From: Streptosporangium nondiastaticum
Lineage (GTDB): Bacteria > Actinomycetota > Actinomycetes > Streptomycetales > Streptomycetaceae
DNA length: 45,430 nt
Direction of reading: 5' to 3'
NCBI RefSeq assembly: GCF_003011965.1
Contig: NZ_PXWG01000048.1
Span: forward strand, 1 to 45,430
Position numbers and translations under genes: made by a program. Positions 32,046 to 39,662 of the stretch are shown in pieces; the stretch's first letter is position 1; every line of letters begins with the position of its first letter. The notes under the pieces were generated by a model that ran no database searches, was not told where the DNA came from, and worked only from the letters and a program-made list of their open reading frames with translations.

Positions 32046-32444
32046 ATGACCATGACCGATCCGATCGCAGACATGCTGACCCGTCTGCGGAACGCGAACT
32101 CGGCTTACCACGACTCCGTGGCCATGCCCCACAGCAAGATCAAGGCGCACATCGCCGAGATCCTGCAGCAGGAGGGCTACATCGCCGGCTGGAAGGTCGA
32201 GGACGCCGAGGTCGGCAAGAGCCTCGTCATCGACCTGAAGTTCGGTCCGAACCGCGAGCGCTCGATCGCCGGGATCAAGCGCATCTCGAAGCCGGGCCTG
32301 CGTGTCTACGCAAAGTCCACCAACCTGCCGAAGGTCCTCGGCGGCCTGGGCGTGGCGATCATCTCCACGTCCCACGGTCTCCTGACCGGTCAGCAGGCCA
32401 GCAAGAAGGGCGTGGGTGGGGAAGTCCTCGCCTACGTCTGGTAA
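32046..32444 (+). CDS. rpsH: 30S ribosomal protein S8
   Basis: Binds the central domain of 16S rRNA; in E. coli it represses the spc operon. The protein is 132 aa from the ATG at 32046 (MTMTDPIADMLTRLRNANS). The frame opens at 32001, but that extension is not conserved. GIKRISKPGLRVYAKSTNLPKVLGGLG and STSHGLLTG are present. The ribosome site GAAGGCC is weak. Confidence 0.97.
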   Translation: MTMTDPIADMLTRLRNANSAYHDSVAMPHSKIKAHIAEILQQEGYIAGWKVEDAEVGKSLVIDLKFGPNRERSIAGIKRISKPGLRVYAKSTNLPKVLGGLGVAIISTSHGLLTGQQASKKGVGGEVLAYVW

Positions 32445-32466
32445 CCAGGGAACGGAGGAATAGCCA

Positions 32467-33006
32467 ATGTCGCGTATTGGACGGCTGCCCATCCAGGTTC
32501 CCGCTGGTGTGGACGTCACCATCGATGGCCGTACGGTGCACGTGAAGGGCCCCAAGGGTTCCCTCACGCACGCCGTTGCCGCGCCCATCGAGATCGCTAA
32601 GGCCGAGGACGGCACCCTTGTCGTCACTCGTCCGAACGACGAGCGTCAGAACAAGGCCCTGCACGGCCTGTCCCGCACGCTGGTGGCGAACATGATCACC
32701 GGCGTGACCGCGGGCTACAGCAAGGCTCTCGAGATCAGCGGTGTCGGTTACCGCGTCCAGGCCAAGGGCTCCAACCTGGAGTTCTCCCTGGGCTACAGCC
32801 ACCCGATCCTGATCGAGGCCCCCGAGGGCATCACCTTCAAGGTCGAGTCGCCCACCAAGCTCAGCGTCGAGGGCATCGACAAGCAGAAGGTCGGCGAGGT
32901 TGCCGCCAACATCCGCAAGCTTCGCAAGCCCGACCCCTACAAGGCCAAGGGCGTGAAGTATGCGGGTGAGGTCATCCGCCGCAAGGTCGGAAAGGCTGGT
33001 AAGTAA
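32467..33006 (+). CDS. rplF: 50S ribosomal protein L6
   Basis: Binds near the sarcin-ricin loop and stalk base. The protein is 179 aa: SRIGRLPIQVPAGVDVTIDG at the start, GVGYRVQAKG in the middle and RKLRKPDPYKAKGVKYAGEVIRRK near the end, the latter being the family signature. GGAACGGAGGAA precedes the ATG. It is followed by rplR after 3 nt. Confidence 0.98.
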   Translation: MSRIGRLPIQVPAGVDVTIDGRTVHVKGPKGSLTHAVAAPIEIAKAEDGTLVVTRPNDERQNKALHGLSRTLVANMITGVTAGYSKALEISGVGYRVQAKGSNLEFSLGYSHPILIEAPEGITFKVESPTKLSVEGIDKQKVGEVAANIRKLRKPDPYKAKGVKYAGEVIRRKVGKAGK

Positions 33007-33009
33007 GCC

Positions 33010-33393
33010 ATGGCATACGGTGTGAAGATCGCCAAGGGCGACGCGTACAAGCGCGCTGCCAAGGCGCGCCGCCACATCCGCATCCGCAAGAACCTGTCGG
33101 GTACGGCCGAGCGCCCGCGTCTCGTCGTGACGCGCTCGAACCGTGGCATCACCGCGCAGGTCATCGACGACCTCAAGGGTCACACCCTGGCGTCGGCGTC
33201 CCACCTGGACGCTTCGATCCGCGGTGGCGAGGGCGACAAGAGCGCCCAGGCCAAGAAGGTCGGCGCCCTGGTCGCCGAGCGTGCCAAGGCCGCCGGTGTC
33301 GAGGCCGTCGTGTTCGACCGCGGTGGCAACCAGTACGCCGGGCGCATTGCCGCTCTGGCTGACGCCGCCCGCGAAGCCGGGCTGAAGTTCTAA
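33010..33393 (+). CDS. rplR: 50S ribosomal protein L18
   Basis: Binds 5S rRNA in the central protuberance with L5. The protein is 127 aa. RHIRIRKNLSGTAERPRLVVTRSN, SASHLDASIRGG and VFDRGGNQYAGRIAALADAAREAGL fit the family. The ATG is 3 nt after the rplF stop. rpsE follows after 46 nt. Confidence 0.98.
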   Translation: MAYGVKIAKGDAYKRAAKARRHIRIRKNLSGTAERPRLVVTRSNRGITAQVIDDLKGHTLASASHLDASIRGGEGDKSAQAKKVGALVAERAKAAGVEAVVFDRGGNQYAGRIAALADAAREAGLKF

Positions 33394-33439
33394 GCCCCGG
33401 TTCCGGAGCTAGCGGACGTAACAGAGAGAGGTAAATCCA

Positions 33440-34042
33440 ATGGCTGGACCCCAGCGCCGCGGAAGCGGTGCCGGTGGCGGCGAGCGGCGGGACCGGAAGG
33501 GTCGCGACGGTGGCGCTGCCGCCGAGAAGACCGCGTACGTTGAGCGCGTAGTCGCGATCAACCGCGTCGCCAAGGTTGTCAAGGGTGGTCGTCGCTTCAG
33601 CTTCACCGCGCTCGTCGTGGTGGGTGACGGTGACGGCACCGTGGGTGTCGGTTACGGCAAGGCCAAGGAAGTTCCGGCTGCCATCGCCAAGGGCGTGGAA
33701 GAGGCCAAGAAGAACTTCTTCAAGGTCCCCCGTATCCAGGGCACCATCCCGCACCCGATCCAGGGCGAGAAGGCCGCGGGCGTCGTCCTGCTCAAGCCGG
33801 CTTCCCCCGGTACCGGTGTTATCGCCGGTGGCCCGGTGCGTGCCGTGCTCGAGTGCGCCGGCGTTCACGACATCCTGTCGAAGTCGCTCGGTTCTTCGAA
33901 CCCGATCAACATCGTGCACGCCACGGTGACGGCCCTCCAGGGACTCTCCCGTCCCGAGGAGATCGCCGCCCGTCGTGGCCTGCCGCTGGAGGACGTGGCT
34001 CCCGCCGCTCTGCTGCGGGCGCGTGCAGGGGTGGGTGCGTAA
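33440..34042 (+). CDS. rpsE: 30S ribosomal protein S5
   Basis: Lines the mRNA entry channel and affects accuracy; spectinomycin resistance maps in its N-terminal loop. The protein is 200 aa with a Gly/Arg-rich N-terminus (AGPQRRGSGAGGGERRDRKG) longer than in E. coli. RVAKVVKGGRRFSFTALVVVGDG, GYGKAKEVPAAIAKGVEEAKK and NPINIVHATVTAL are conserved. The ATG at 33440 follows AGAGAGAGGTAAATCCA. Its TAA overlaps the rpmD ATG (TAATG). Confidence 0.98.
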   Translation: MAGPQRRGSGAGGGERRDRKGRDGGAAAEKTAYVERVVAINRVAKVVKGGRRFSFTALVVVGDGDGTVGVGYGKAKEVPAAIAKGVEEAKKNFFKVPRIQGTIPHPIQGEKAAGVVLLKPASPGTGVIAGGPVRAVLECAGVHDILSKSLGSSNPINIVHATVTALQGLSRPEEIAARRGLPLEDVAPAALLRARAGVGA

Positions 34043-34224
34043 TGGCTCGCCTCAAGGTCACGCAGGTCAAGTCCTACATCGGCAGCAAGCAGAACCACCG
34101 CGACACCCTTCGTTCGCTTGGTCTCAAGCGCATGAACGATGTGGTTGTCAAGGAGGACCGCCCCGAGATCCGCGGCATGGTGCACACCGTCCGCCACCTC
34201 GTGACGGTCGAGGAGGTCGACTGA
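34042..34224 (+). CDS. rpmD: 50S ribosomal protein L30
   Basis: Small 60-aa protein with LKVTQVKSYIGSKQNHRDTL, LGLKRMNDVVVKEDRPEIRGMVHTVRH. It starts on the last base of the rpsE stop, so it is translationally coupled. rplO begins one base after its stop. Confidence 0.97.
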   Translation: MARLKVTQVKSYIGSKQNHRDTLRSLGLKRMNDVVVKEDRPEIRGMVHTVRHLVTVEEVD

Positions 34225-34225
34225 C

Positions 34226-34681
34226 ATGGCGGAGCAGAACCCGCTGAAGGTCCACAACCTCCGTCCCGCCCCGGGCGCCAAGACCGCCAAGACCCGTGTT
34301 GGTCGTGGTGAGGCGTCGAAGGGTAAGACGGCCGGTCGTGGTACCAAGGGCACGAAGGCCCGTTACCAGGTTCCGCAGCGCTTCGAGGGTGGGCAGATGC
34401 CCCTCCACATGCGCCTGCCGAAGCTCAAGGGCTTCAAGAACCCGTTCCGCACCGAGTTCCAGGTCGTGAACCTGGACAAGCTGGCCGCGCTCTACCCGCA
34501 GGGTGGCGAGGTCACGGTGGCCGACCTGGTCGCCAAGGGTGCGGTTCGCAAGAACCAGCTCGTCAAGGTCCTGGGCCAGGGCGAGGTCTCCGTGGCGCTG
34601 CAGGTGACGGTCGACGCCGTCTCCGCCTCCGCCAAGGAGAAGATCGCCGCTGCCGGCGGCACCGTCACCGAGCTCGTCTGA
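34226..34681 (+). CDS. rplO: 50S ribosomal protein L15
   Basis: Late assembly protein in the 50S body. It is 151 aa: KVHNLRPAPGAKTAKTRVGRGEASKGKTAGRG (N-terminal extension), GGQMPLHMRLPKLKGFKN and VTVDAVSASAKEKIAAAGG. Last ribosomal gene of the spc segment; a 16-bp terminator follows, so secY is set apart. Confidence 0.98.
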   Translation: MAEQNPLKVHNLRPAPGAKTAKTRVGRGEASKGKTAGRGTKGTKARYQVPQRFEGGQMPLHMRLPKLKGFKNPFRTEFQVVNLDKLAALYPQGGEVTVADLVAKGAVRKNQLVKVLGQGEVSVALQVTVDAVSASAKEKIAAAGGTVTELV

Positions 34682-34695
34682 GCTCGTTGAACTCA

Positions 34696-34731
34696 CAACC
34701 GGGGATGTCCCAAAAGGGGCATCCCCGGTTG
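34696..34731 (+). terminator. terminator after rplO
   Basis: CAACCGGGGATGTCCC pairs with GGGGCATCCCCGGTTG (16 bp, one G-U) over AAAA, 14 nt after the stop. It is followed by GTCGTTCC, with no clear U-run. Confidence 0.85.
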
Positions 34732-34783
34732 GTCGTTCCAAGGGGGGCACGGTCGCCGGTAAGGTGGCGTGCACTGTTAACCT

Positions 34784-34811
34784 CCGCGCGGGCTGTGTCC
34801 GCGCGGATTTT
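34784..34811 (+). terminator. terminator-like hairpin in the secY leader
   Basis: CCGCGCGG-GCTGTGT-CCGCGCGG (8 bp, 7-nt loop) is followed by ATTTTG. It lies about 75 nt before secY and after the rplO terminator, so it may be an attenuator for secY-adk. Confidence 0.55.
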
Positions 34812-34883
34812 GACTGATAAGTATTCGTCGATCCTCAAGACCGTCACCTCTCGCGTGGCAACGTGAGAGGCGCAGGAGGCACC

Positions 34884-36197
34884 GTGCTCACCGCGTTCGC
34901 CCGGGCGTTCAAGACGCCCGACCTGCGCAAGAAGCTGCTGTTCACGCTGGGCATCATGGTGCTCTTCCGGCTCGGTGCTCATGTACCGGTGCCGGGCGTC
35001 GACTACCGCAATGTCCAGATGTGCATGGACCAGACCAAGAGTGGTCAGGGCCTCTTCGGCCTCGTGAACATGTTCAGTGGTGGCGCGCTGCTGCAGATCA
35101 CGATCTTTGCGCTCGGGATCATGCCGTACATCACGGCGAGCATCATCCTGCAGCTCCTGACCGTCGTCATTCCACGGCTGGAAGCCCTCAAGAAGGAGGG
35201 TCAGTCGGGGCAGGCAAAGATCACGCAGTACACGCGTTATCTGACCGTGGCTCTTGCCGTCCTCCAGGGCACCGGCCTGGTGGCCACTGCGCGCAGCGGT
35301 GCCTTGTTCGGGGGCTGCACCGTCGGGAACCAGATCGTTCCCAACCAGTCGATCTTCACCACCGTCGTCATGGTCGTCACCATGACCGCGGGCACCTGCC
35401 TGATCATGTGGCTCGGTGAGCTCATCACCGACCGCGGCATCGGCAACGGCATGTCGATCCTGATGTTCACCTCCATCGCCGCCGGCTTCCCGACCGCCCT
35501 CTGGGCGATCAAGCTGCAGGGCAACCTGATGGGCGGCTGGCTGGAGTTCTCGCTGGTCATCCTCTGCGGCCTGGCGATGGTCGCGCTCGTGGTCTTCGTC
35601 GAGCAGGCCCAGCGCCGGATCCCCGTGCAGTACGCCAAGCGCATGATCGGCCGCCGTTCCTACGGCGGCACGTCCACCTACATCCCGCTCAAGGTGAACC
35701 AGGCGGGTGTGATTCCCGTCATCTTCGCCTCGTCGCTGCTCTACATCCCGGCGCTGCTCGTGCAGTTCACCGGGTCCAAGGCGGACTGGGCGGAGTGGAT
35801 CCAGCGCAACCTGGTCAAGGGTGACCACCCGATCTACATGGTCACGTACTTCCTGCTGATCGTTTTCTTCGCGTTCTTCTACGTCGCCATCTCCTTCAAC
35901 CCCGAAGAAGTTGCCGACAACATGAAGAAGTATGGTGGGTTCATCCCGGGCATCCGGGCGGGTCGTCCCACCGCGGAGTACCTGAGCTACGTGCTGAACC
36001 GCATCACGTGGCCGGGCTCTCTCTACCTGGGGCTGATCGCCCTGGTGCCCACGGTGGCACTGGTCACACTCAACGCAAACCAGAACTTCCCGTTCGGGGG
36101 AACCAGCATCCTGATCATCGTGGGTGTCGGTCTGGAGACTGTGAAGCAGATCGAGAGCCAGCTTCAGCAGCGCAACTACGAAGGGTTCCTCCGCTGA
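34884..36197 (+). CDS. secY: preprotein translocase subunit SecY
   Basis: Channel-forming subunit of SecYEG in the cytoplasmic membrane; 437 aa with ten expected membrane segments. GTG at 34884 is chosen by AGGAGG 5 nt upstream, and the protein then begins LTAFARAFKTPDLRKKLLFTLG. The plug region GLVNMFSGGALLQITIFALGIMPYI, the AKRMIGRRSYGGTSTYIPLKVNQAG loop and NFPFGGTSILIIVGVGLETVKQIESQL are conserved. Its stop overlaps the adk ATG (TGATG), so the two are coupled. SecE is encoded at 4098-4388. Confidence 0.98.
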   Translation: MLTAFARAFKTPDLRKKLLFTLGIMVLFRLGAHVPVPGVDYRNVQMCMDQTKSGQGLFGLVNMFSGGALLQITIFALGIMPYITASIILQLLTVVIPRLEALKKEGQSGQAKITQYTRYLTVALAVLQGTGLVATARSGALFGGCTVGNQIVPNQSIFTTVVMVVTMTAGTCLIMWLGELITDRGIGNGMSILMFTSIAAGFPTALWAIKLQGNLMGGWLEFSLVILCGLAMVALVVFVEQAQRRIPVQYAKRMIGRRSYGGTSTYIPLKVNQAGVIPVIFASSLLYIPALLVQFTGSKADWAEWIQRNLVKGDHPIYMVTYFLLIVFFAFFYVAISFNPEEVADNMKKYGGFIPGIRAGRPTAEYLSYVLNRITWPGSLYLGLIALVPTVALVTLNANQNFPFGGTSILIIVGVGLETVKQIESQLQQRNYEGFLR

Positions 36198-36853
36198 TGC
36201 GAATCGTCCTCGTCGGGCCGCCCGGCGCCGGCAAGGGTACGCAGGCCGCGTACCTCGCCAAGAACCTCGCGATCCCGCACATCTCGACGGGCGACCTCTT
36301 CCGGGCGAACATCAGCCAGGGCACGCCCCTGGGCCAGAAGGCCCAGGAGTACATGCGGGCCGGCCAGCTCGTGCCGGACGAGGTCACCATCGGCATGGCC
36401 AAGGACCGCATGGACCAGGCGGACGCCGCCGACGGCTTCCTGCTGGACGGCTTCCCGCGCAACCTGGCCCAGGCCGAGGCACTGGACGCCATCCTCAAGG
36501 CCGACGACCTCAAGCTGGACGCCGTCCTGGACCTGGAGGTCCCGGAGGACGAGGTCGTCAAGCGGATCGCCGGTCGCCGGATGTGCCGCAAGGACAGCTC
36601 GCACATCTTCCACGCGATCTACAACCCGCCGGCCGTGGAGGGCGTCTGCGACACCTGCGGTGGCGAGCTGTACCAGCGCGAGGACGACAGCGAGGAGACC
36701 GTCCGCCGCCGGCTGGAGGTCTACCACAGCGAGACCGAGCCGATCATCGACTACTACAAGGCCCAGGGCCTCGTGGTGACGATCTCGGCCCTCGGCAAGG
36801 TCGACGAGGTCACGAAGCGGGCGATGGCCGCGCTGGAGCGCGACGCCGCCTGA
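36197..36853 (+). CDS. adk: adenylate kinase
   Basis: Interconverts ATP + AMP and 2 ADP in the cytosol. The protein is 218 aa. The P-loop GPPGAGKGT is at residues 7-15, the AMP site includes ISTGDLFRANI and GFPRNLAQAEAL, and the LID has CRKDSSH and CDTC (Cys130, His136, Cys151, Cys154), which suggests a structural zinc. The start overlaps the secY stop. A strong terminator follows. Confidence 0.98.
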   Translation: MRIVLVGPPGAGKGTQAAYLAKNLAIPHISTGDLFRANISQGTPLGQKAQEYMRAGQLVPDEVTIGMAKDRMDQADAADGFLLDGFPRNLAQAEALDAILKADDLKLDAVLDLEVPEDEVVKRIAGRRMCRKDSSHIFHAIYNPPAVEGVCDTCGGELYQREDDSEETVRRRLEVYHSETEPIIDYYKAQGLVVTISALGKVDEVTKRAMAALERDAA

Positions 36854-36864
36854 CATGGCCAGTG

Positions 36865-36904
36865 ACTACGGCCGCGGTGCCCTTCGGGGCACCGCGGCCG
36901 TAGT
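36865..36904 (+). terminator. terminator between adk and map
   Basis: An 18-bp stem (CTACGGCCGCGGTGCCC core) closes on a TTCG tetraloop and is followed by GTTTGTTTG. It is perfect and begins 12 nt after adk, so map probably needs its own promoter, which I could not identify. Confidence 0.88.
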
Positions 36905-36948
36905 GTTTGTTTGAGTATTCAGGACCGCAAGACCCAGGAAGGCATCCC

Positions 36949-37785
36949 ATGGTCGAGATCAAGACCGCCGAGCAGATCGCGAAGATGCGCGAGGCGGGGC
37001 TGGTCGTCGCCGCCATCCACGCGGCCACCCGGGAGGCGGCCGTGCCGGGTGCCACGACCAAGGACCTGGACGAGGTCGCCCGCAAGGTGATCGCCGAGCA
37101 CGGCGCGAAGTCGAACTTCCTCGGGTACGGCGGCTTCCCCGCCACCATCTGCACCTCGGTGAACGAGGTCGTCGTCCACGGCATCCCGGACGAGAAGACG
37201 GTCCTCAAGGACGGCGACATCATCTCGATCGACGCCGGCGCCATCGTGGACGGCTGGCACGGCGACGCGGCCTTCACGGCCTTCGTGGGCACCGGTCACG
37301 CTCCGGAGCTGATCGAGCTCTCCCGGGTGACCGAGGAGTCCATGTGGGCCGGCATCGCCGCCGTGAAGAACGGCAACCGCCTGGTGGACATCTCCAAGGC
37401 CATCGAGGGCTACATCCGCCGCCAGCCCCGCCCGGCGACCGGCAAGTACGGGATCATCGAGGACTACGGCGGCCACGGCATCGGCTCCGAGATGCACATG
37501 GACCCGCACCTGCTGAACTACGTCTCCCGCAAGCGCGGCAAGGGCCCCAAGCTCGTCCCGGGCTTCTGCATCGCCATCGAGCCCATGGTGAGCCTCGGCA
37601 CGGCCCGCACGCACGTCCTGGAGGACGACTGGACGGTCCTCACGGACGACATGTCCTGGTCCTCCCACTGGGAGCACTCCGTCGCCCTGACGGAGGAAGG
37701 CCCGCTGGTCCTGACGGCGGTCGACGGCGGCAGGGCGAAGCTGGCGGAATACGGCGTCACGGCGGCCCCGGACCCCCTGGCGTGA
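36949..37785 (+). CDS. map: methionine aminopeptidase type I
   Basis: Removes the initiator Met from nascent proteins. The protein is 278 aa from the ATG at 36949, chosen by AGGAAGG 6-7 nt upstream; an ATG-like frame from 36907 is upstream of the ribosome site. Metal ligands are all visible: Asp95 (SIDAGA), Asp106 (HGDAA), His176 (GGHGIG), Glu211 (IEPM) and Glu242 (WEHS). The conserved YGGFPATICTSVNEVVVHGIP supplies the catalytic His region. The location after adk is the usual actinobacterial order. Confidence 0.98.
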   Translation: MVEIKTAEQIAKMREAGLVVAAIHAATREAAVPGATTKDLDEVARKVIAEHGAKSNFLGYGGFPATICTSVNEVVVHGIPDEKTVLKDGDIISIDAGAIVDGWHGDAAFTAFVGTGHAPELIELSRVTEESMWAGIAAVKNGNRLVDISKAIEGYIRRQPRPATGKYGIIEDYGGHGIGSEMHMDPHLLNYVSRKRGKGPKLVPGFCIAIEPMVSLGTARTHVLEDDWTVLTDDMSWSSHWEHSVALTEEGPLVLTAVDGGRAKLAEYGVTAAPDPLA

Positions 37786-37827
37786 GCGCCGCTTAAGGAT
37801 CACTGCGGCCGGGCAGTCACCCCTGGA

Positions 37828-37857
37828 TTAGTCTTTCGGGTTGCCCTGACGTAGACT
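37828..37857 (+). promoter_or_regulatory. candidate infA promoter
   Basis: TAGACT (37852-37857) is a good -10; TTAGTC (37828-37833) at an 18-nt spacer is a weak -35. A start near 37864 gives a leader of about 85 nt before infA. Confidence 0.45.
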
Positions 37858-37948
37858 GACGCGTCGGCTCTCGTGTATCCGCATGCCTTCGTACCGATGG
37901 CACGCACATACGAGAGTTGATCAAGGTAGCCGATTCGAAAGGCGAAGC

Positions 37949-38170
37949 GTGGCCAAGAAGCAAGGTGCCATCGAGATCGAGGGCACCGTGATCGAGTCTC
38001 TGCCGAACGCGATGTTCAAGGTGGAGCTCCAGAACGGTCACAAGGTCCTCGCGCACATCAGCGGCAAGATGCGTATGCACTACATCCGCATCCTTCCGGA
38101 TGACCGGGTCGTCGTGGAGCTCTCTCCCTACGACCTGACGCGTGGCCGGATCGTCTACCGCTACAAGTAG
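37949..38170 (+). CDS. infA: translation initiation factor IF-1
   Basis: Binds the 30S A site during initiation; 73 aa, an S1-type OB fold. The GTG at 37949 follows AAAGGCGAAGC and the protein begins [47 protein letters not shown]-like sequence (here PDDR) and [15 protein letters not shown] are complete. First gene of the alpha-operon segment. Confidence 0.98.
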   Translation: [73 protein letters not shown]

Positions 38171-38229
38171 ATCTTGTCGACGCCCCATGTCCATGGGGTG
38201 ACGGCACTGACCCGGAGAACCTCACACCC

Positions 38230-38343
38230 ATGAAGGTCAAGCCGAGCGTCAAGAAGATCTGCGACAAGTGCAAGGTGATCCGCCGCCACGGCCGGGTCAT
38301 GGTCATCTGCGACAACCTGCGCCACAAGCAGCGCCAGGGCTGA
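38230..38343 (+). CDS. rpmJ: 50S ribosomal protein L36, zinc-binding form
   Basis: Very small protein of 37 aa near the 5S/23S interface. It is MKVKPSVKKICDKCKVIRRH followed by GRVMVICDNLRHKQRQG, with Cys11, Cys14, Cys27 and His32 as zinc ligands, so it is the C+ form. ATG at 38230, about 59 nt after infA; the gap holds a small CCCCAT-GTCC-ATGGGG hairpin. A zinc-free paralogue may exist elsewhere in the genome. Confidence 0.96.
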   Translation: MKVKPSVKKICDKCKVIRRHGRVMVICDNLRHKQRQG

Positions 38344-38398
38344 CGCAGAACCTGCACTCCGCAGTTTCTTCGCGCGACGCGAGCAAAAAACGTACATA

Positions 38399-38494
38399 CG
38401 CAGAGCCCGTCCGGTGTTCGATCACCGGCGACACCTCCGGCGGGGGCCGGGGACCCGGGACGTACCTAGTACGGCGACCGGGAGCGGCTCTGTG
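38399..38494 (+). promoter_or_regulatory. multibranched leader structure before rpsM
   Basis: CGCAGAGCC (38399-38407) pairs with GGCTCTGTG (38486-38494), 9 bp with one G-U, closing a 78-nt domain. Inside are CCGGTG-TTCGAT-CACCGG (38411-38428) and CCCGG/CCGGG (38454-38458 with 38478-38482) enclosing GTAC-CTA-GTAC. A -10-like TACATA at 38393-38398 sits just before it, so it may be the 5' end of a rpsM transcript. A candidate ribosomal-protein-binding leader. Confidence 0.55.
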
Positions 38495-38525
38495 TCAGAC
38501 CCCCGAGAACATCTGGAGCCATTGA

Positions 38526-38906
38526 ATGGCACGCGTTTCCGGTGTTGACATCCCGCGCGAAAAGCGCGTGGAGATCGCACTCACCTACGTCTTCGGTATC
38601 GGCCGTACCCAGTCGCAGACGATCCTCGCCGCGACCGGTGTGAACCCGAACACCCGCGTTCGTGACCTGGTCGAGGAGGACCTGGTCAAGATCCGCGAGT
38701 ACGTGGACGCCAACCTCAAGACCGAGGGTGACCTCCGTCGCGAGATCCAGGCCGACATCCGCCGCAAGGTCGAGATCGGCTGCTACCAGGGTCTGCGTCA
38801 CCGCCGTGGCCTGCCCGTTCACGGTCAGCGCACCAGCACGAACGCCCGTACCCGCAAGGGCCCGCGTCGCGCCATCGCCGGCAAGAAGAAGCCGGGCAAG
38901 AAGTAG
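38526..38906 (+). CDS. rpsM: 30S ribosomal protein S13
   Basis: Head protein forming bridges to the 50S subunit and contacting P-site tRNA. The protein is 126 aa: ARVSGVDIPREKRVEIALTYVFGIG, TRVRDLVEEDLVKIREYV and the basic C-terminal tail GLPVHGQRTSTNARTRKG. ATG at 38526 follows CATCTGGAGCCATTGA. It is separated from rpmJ by 182 nt that contain a structured leader. Confidence 0.98.
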   Translation: MARVSGVDIPREKRVEIALTYVFGIGRTQSQTILAATGVNPNTRVRDLVEEDLVKIREYVDANLKTEGDLRREIQADIRRKVEIGCYQGLRHRRGLPVHGQRTSTNARTRKGPRRAIAGKKKPGKK

Positions 38907-38921
38907 TCCGCAGCGGACGCC

Positions 38922-38956
38922 GCGGATCTTCGGGGGGCGACCCCCGAGGCCTCCGC
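38922..38956 (+). other. hairpin between rpsM and rpsK
   Basis: CTTCGGGGG-GCGA-CCCCCGAGG (9 bp with one G-U and a GNRA loop) is extended by GCGGA/TCCGC. It lies 15 nt after rpsM, without a U-run. Likely a stability or processing hairpin. Confidence 0.6.
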
Positions 38957-39010
38957 ACTCCAGCGGTCTTCGCTGTAGGACCGACCACCTCCCTCCATCA
39001 GGAGTAAGAC

Positions 39011-39415
39011 ATGCCCCCCAAGGGTCGTCAGGGCGCTGCCAAGAAGGTGCGCCGCAAGGAAAAGAAGAACGTCGCTCACGGCCACGCGCACATCAAGAGC
39101 ACGTTCAACAACACCATCGTTTCGATCACCGACCCCACGGGCAACGTGATCTCCTGGGCCTCCGCCGGCCACGTCGGCTTCAAGGGCTCGCGCAAGTCCA
39201 CCCCCTTCGCCGCGCAGATGGCCGCCGAGTCGGCCGCCCGCCGCGCGCAGGAGCACGGCATGCGCAAGGTTGACGTCTTCGTCAAGGGCCCGGGTTCCGG
39301 TCGCGAGACCGCCATCCGTTCGCTCCAGGCGACGGGCCTCGAGGTCGGCTCCATCCAGGACGTCACCCCGACGCCGCACAACGGCTGCCGTCCCCCCAAG
39401 CGCCGCCGCGTCTGA
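39011..39415 (+). CDS. rpsK: 30S ribosomal protein S11
   Basis: Platform protein beside the E-site codon. The protein is 134 aa with a basic N-terminus (KGRQGAAKKVRRKEKKNVAHGHAHI), NNTIVSITDPTGNVISWASAG, GFKGSRKSTPFAAQMAAE and the C-terminus TPTPHNGCRPPKRRRV. GGAGTAAGAC precedes the ATG. Directly after it a perfect 35-bp copy of its own last codons occurs at 39484-39518. rpsD, which lies between rpsK and rpoA in many bacteria, is missing here. Confidence 0.98.
   Translation: MPPKGRQGAAKKVRRKEKKNVAHGHAHIKSTFNNTIVSITDPTGNVISWASAGHVGFKGSRKSTPFAAQMAAESAARRAQEHGMRKVDVFVKGPGSGRETAIRSLQATGLEVGSIQDVTPTPHNGCRPPKRRRV
39381..39415 (+). repeat. direct repeat, copy 1 (3' end of rpsK)
   Basis: These 35 bases encode the last residues NGCRPPKRRRV and stop of S11, starting within the Asn codon region. 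They are repeated exactly at 39484-39518. Confidence 0.9.
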
Positions 39416-39483
39416 CGCTGCGCTGAGCTTGGTGGTGCGGCTCCCGGCTGGGGGTGTGGGGGTCATCCCCCACATGTCGCAGT

Positions 39484-39518
39484 ACGGCTGCCGTCCCCCC
39501 AAGCGCCGCCGCGTCTGA
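39484..39518 (+). repeat. direct repeat, copy 2 (orphan rpsK 3' end)
   Basis: An exact 35-bp copy of the rpsK tail and stop codon, 103 bp downstream of copy 1. The intervening segment (39416-39483) holds TGTGGGGG-TCAT-CCCCCACA, an 8-bp hairpin. Either a 103-bp insertion duplicated the end of rpsK or a tandem copy has decayed. Confidence 0.9.
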
Positions 39519-39567
39519 TCCACCGGGCCGCGAGGCCCGCTGATCAACGCGCCGCTTCGTACGGCAC

Positions 39568-39603
39568 ACGGGCGGTACGGCTCCTCGGGGCCGTATCGCC
39601 CGT
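39568..39603 (+). terminator. hairpin between rpsK and rpoA
   Basis: ACGGGCGGTACGGC pairs with GCCGTATCGCCCGT (14 bp, one G-U) over an 8-nt loop, 60 nt before rpoA. It abuts the rpoA promoter candidate. No U-run. Confidence 0.7.
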
Positions 39604-39607
39604 ACCC

Positions 39608-39636
39608 TTGTAGTACCTCAGGGCATCAAATAGTGG
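39608..39636 (+). promoter_or_regulatory. candidate rpoA promoter
   Basis: TTGTAG (39608-39613) and TAGTGG (39631-39636) with a 17-nt spacer. It directly follows the hairpin at 39568-39603, so rpoA and rplQ may be transcribed partly on their own. Confidence 0.5.
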
Positions 39637-39662
39637 GTGTCCATGACTGAAGGATTCATCGC

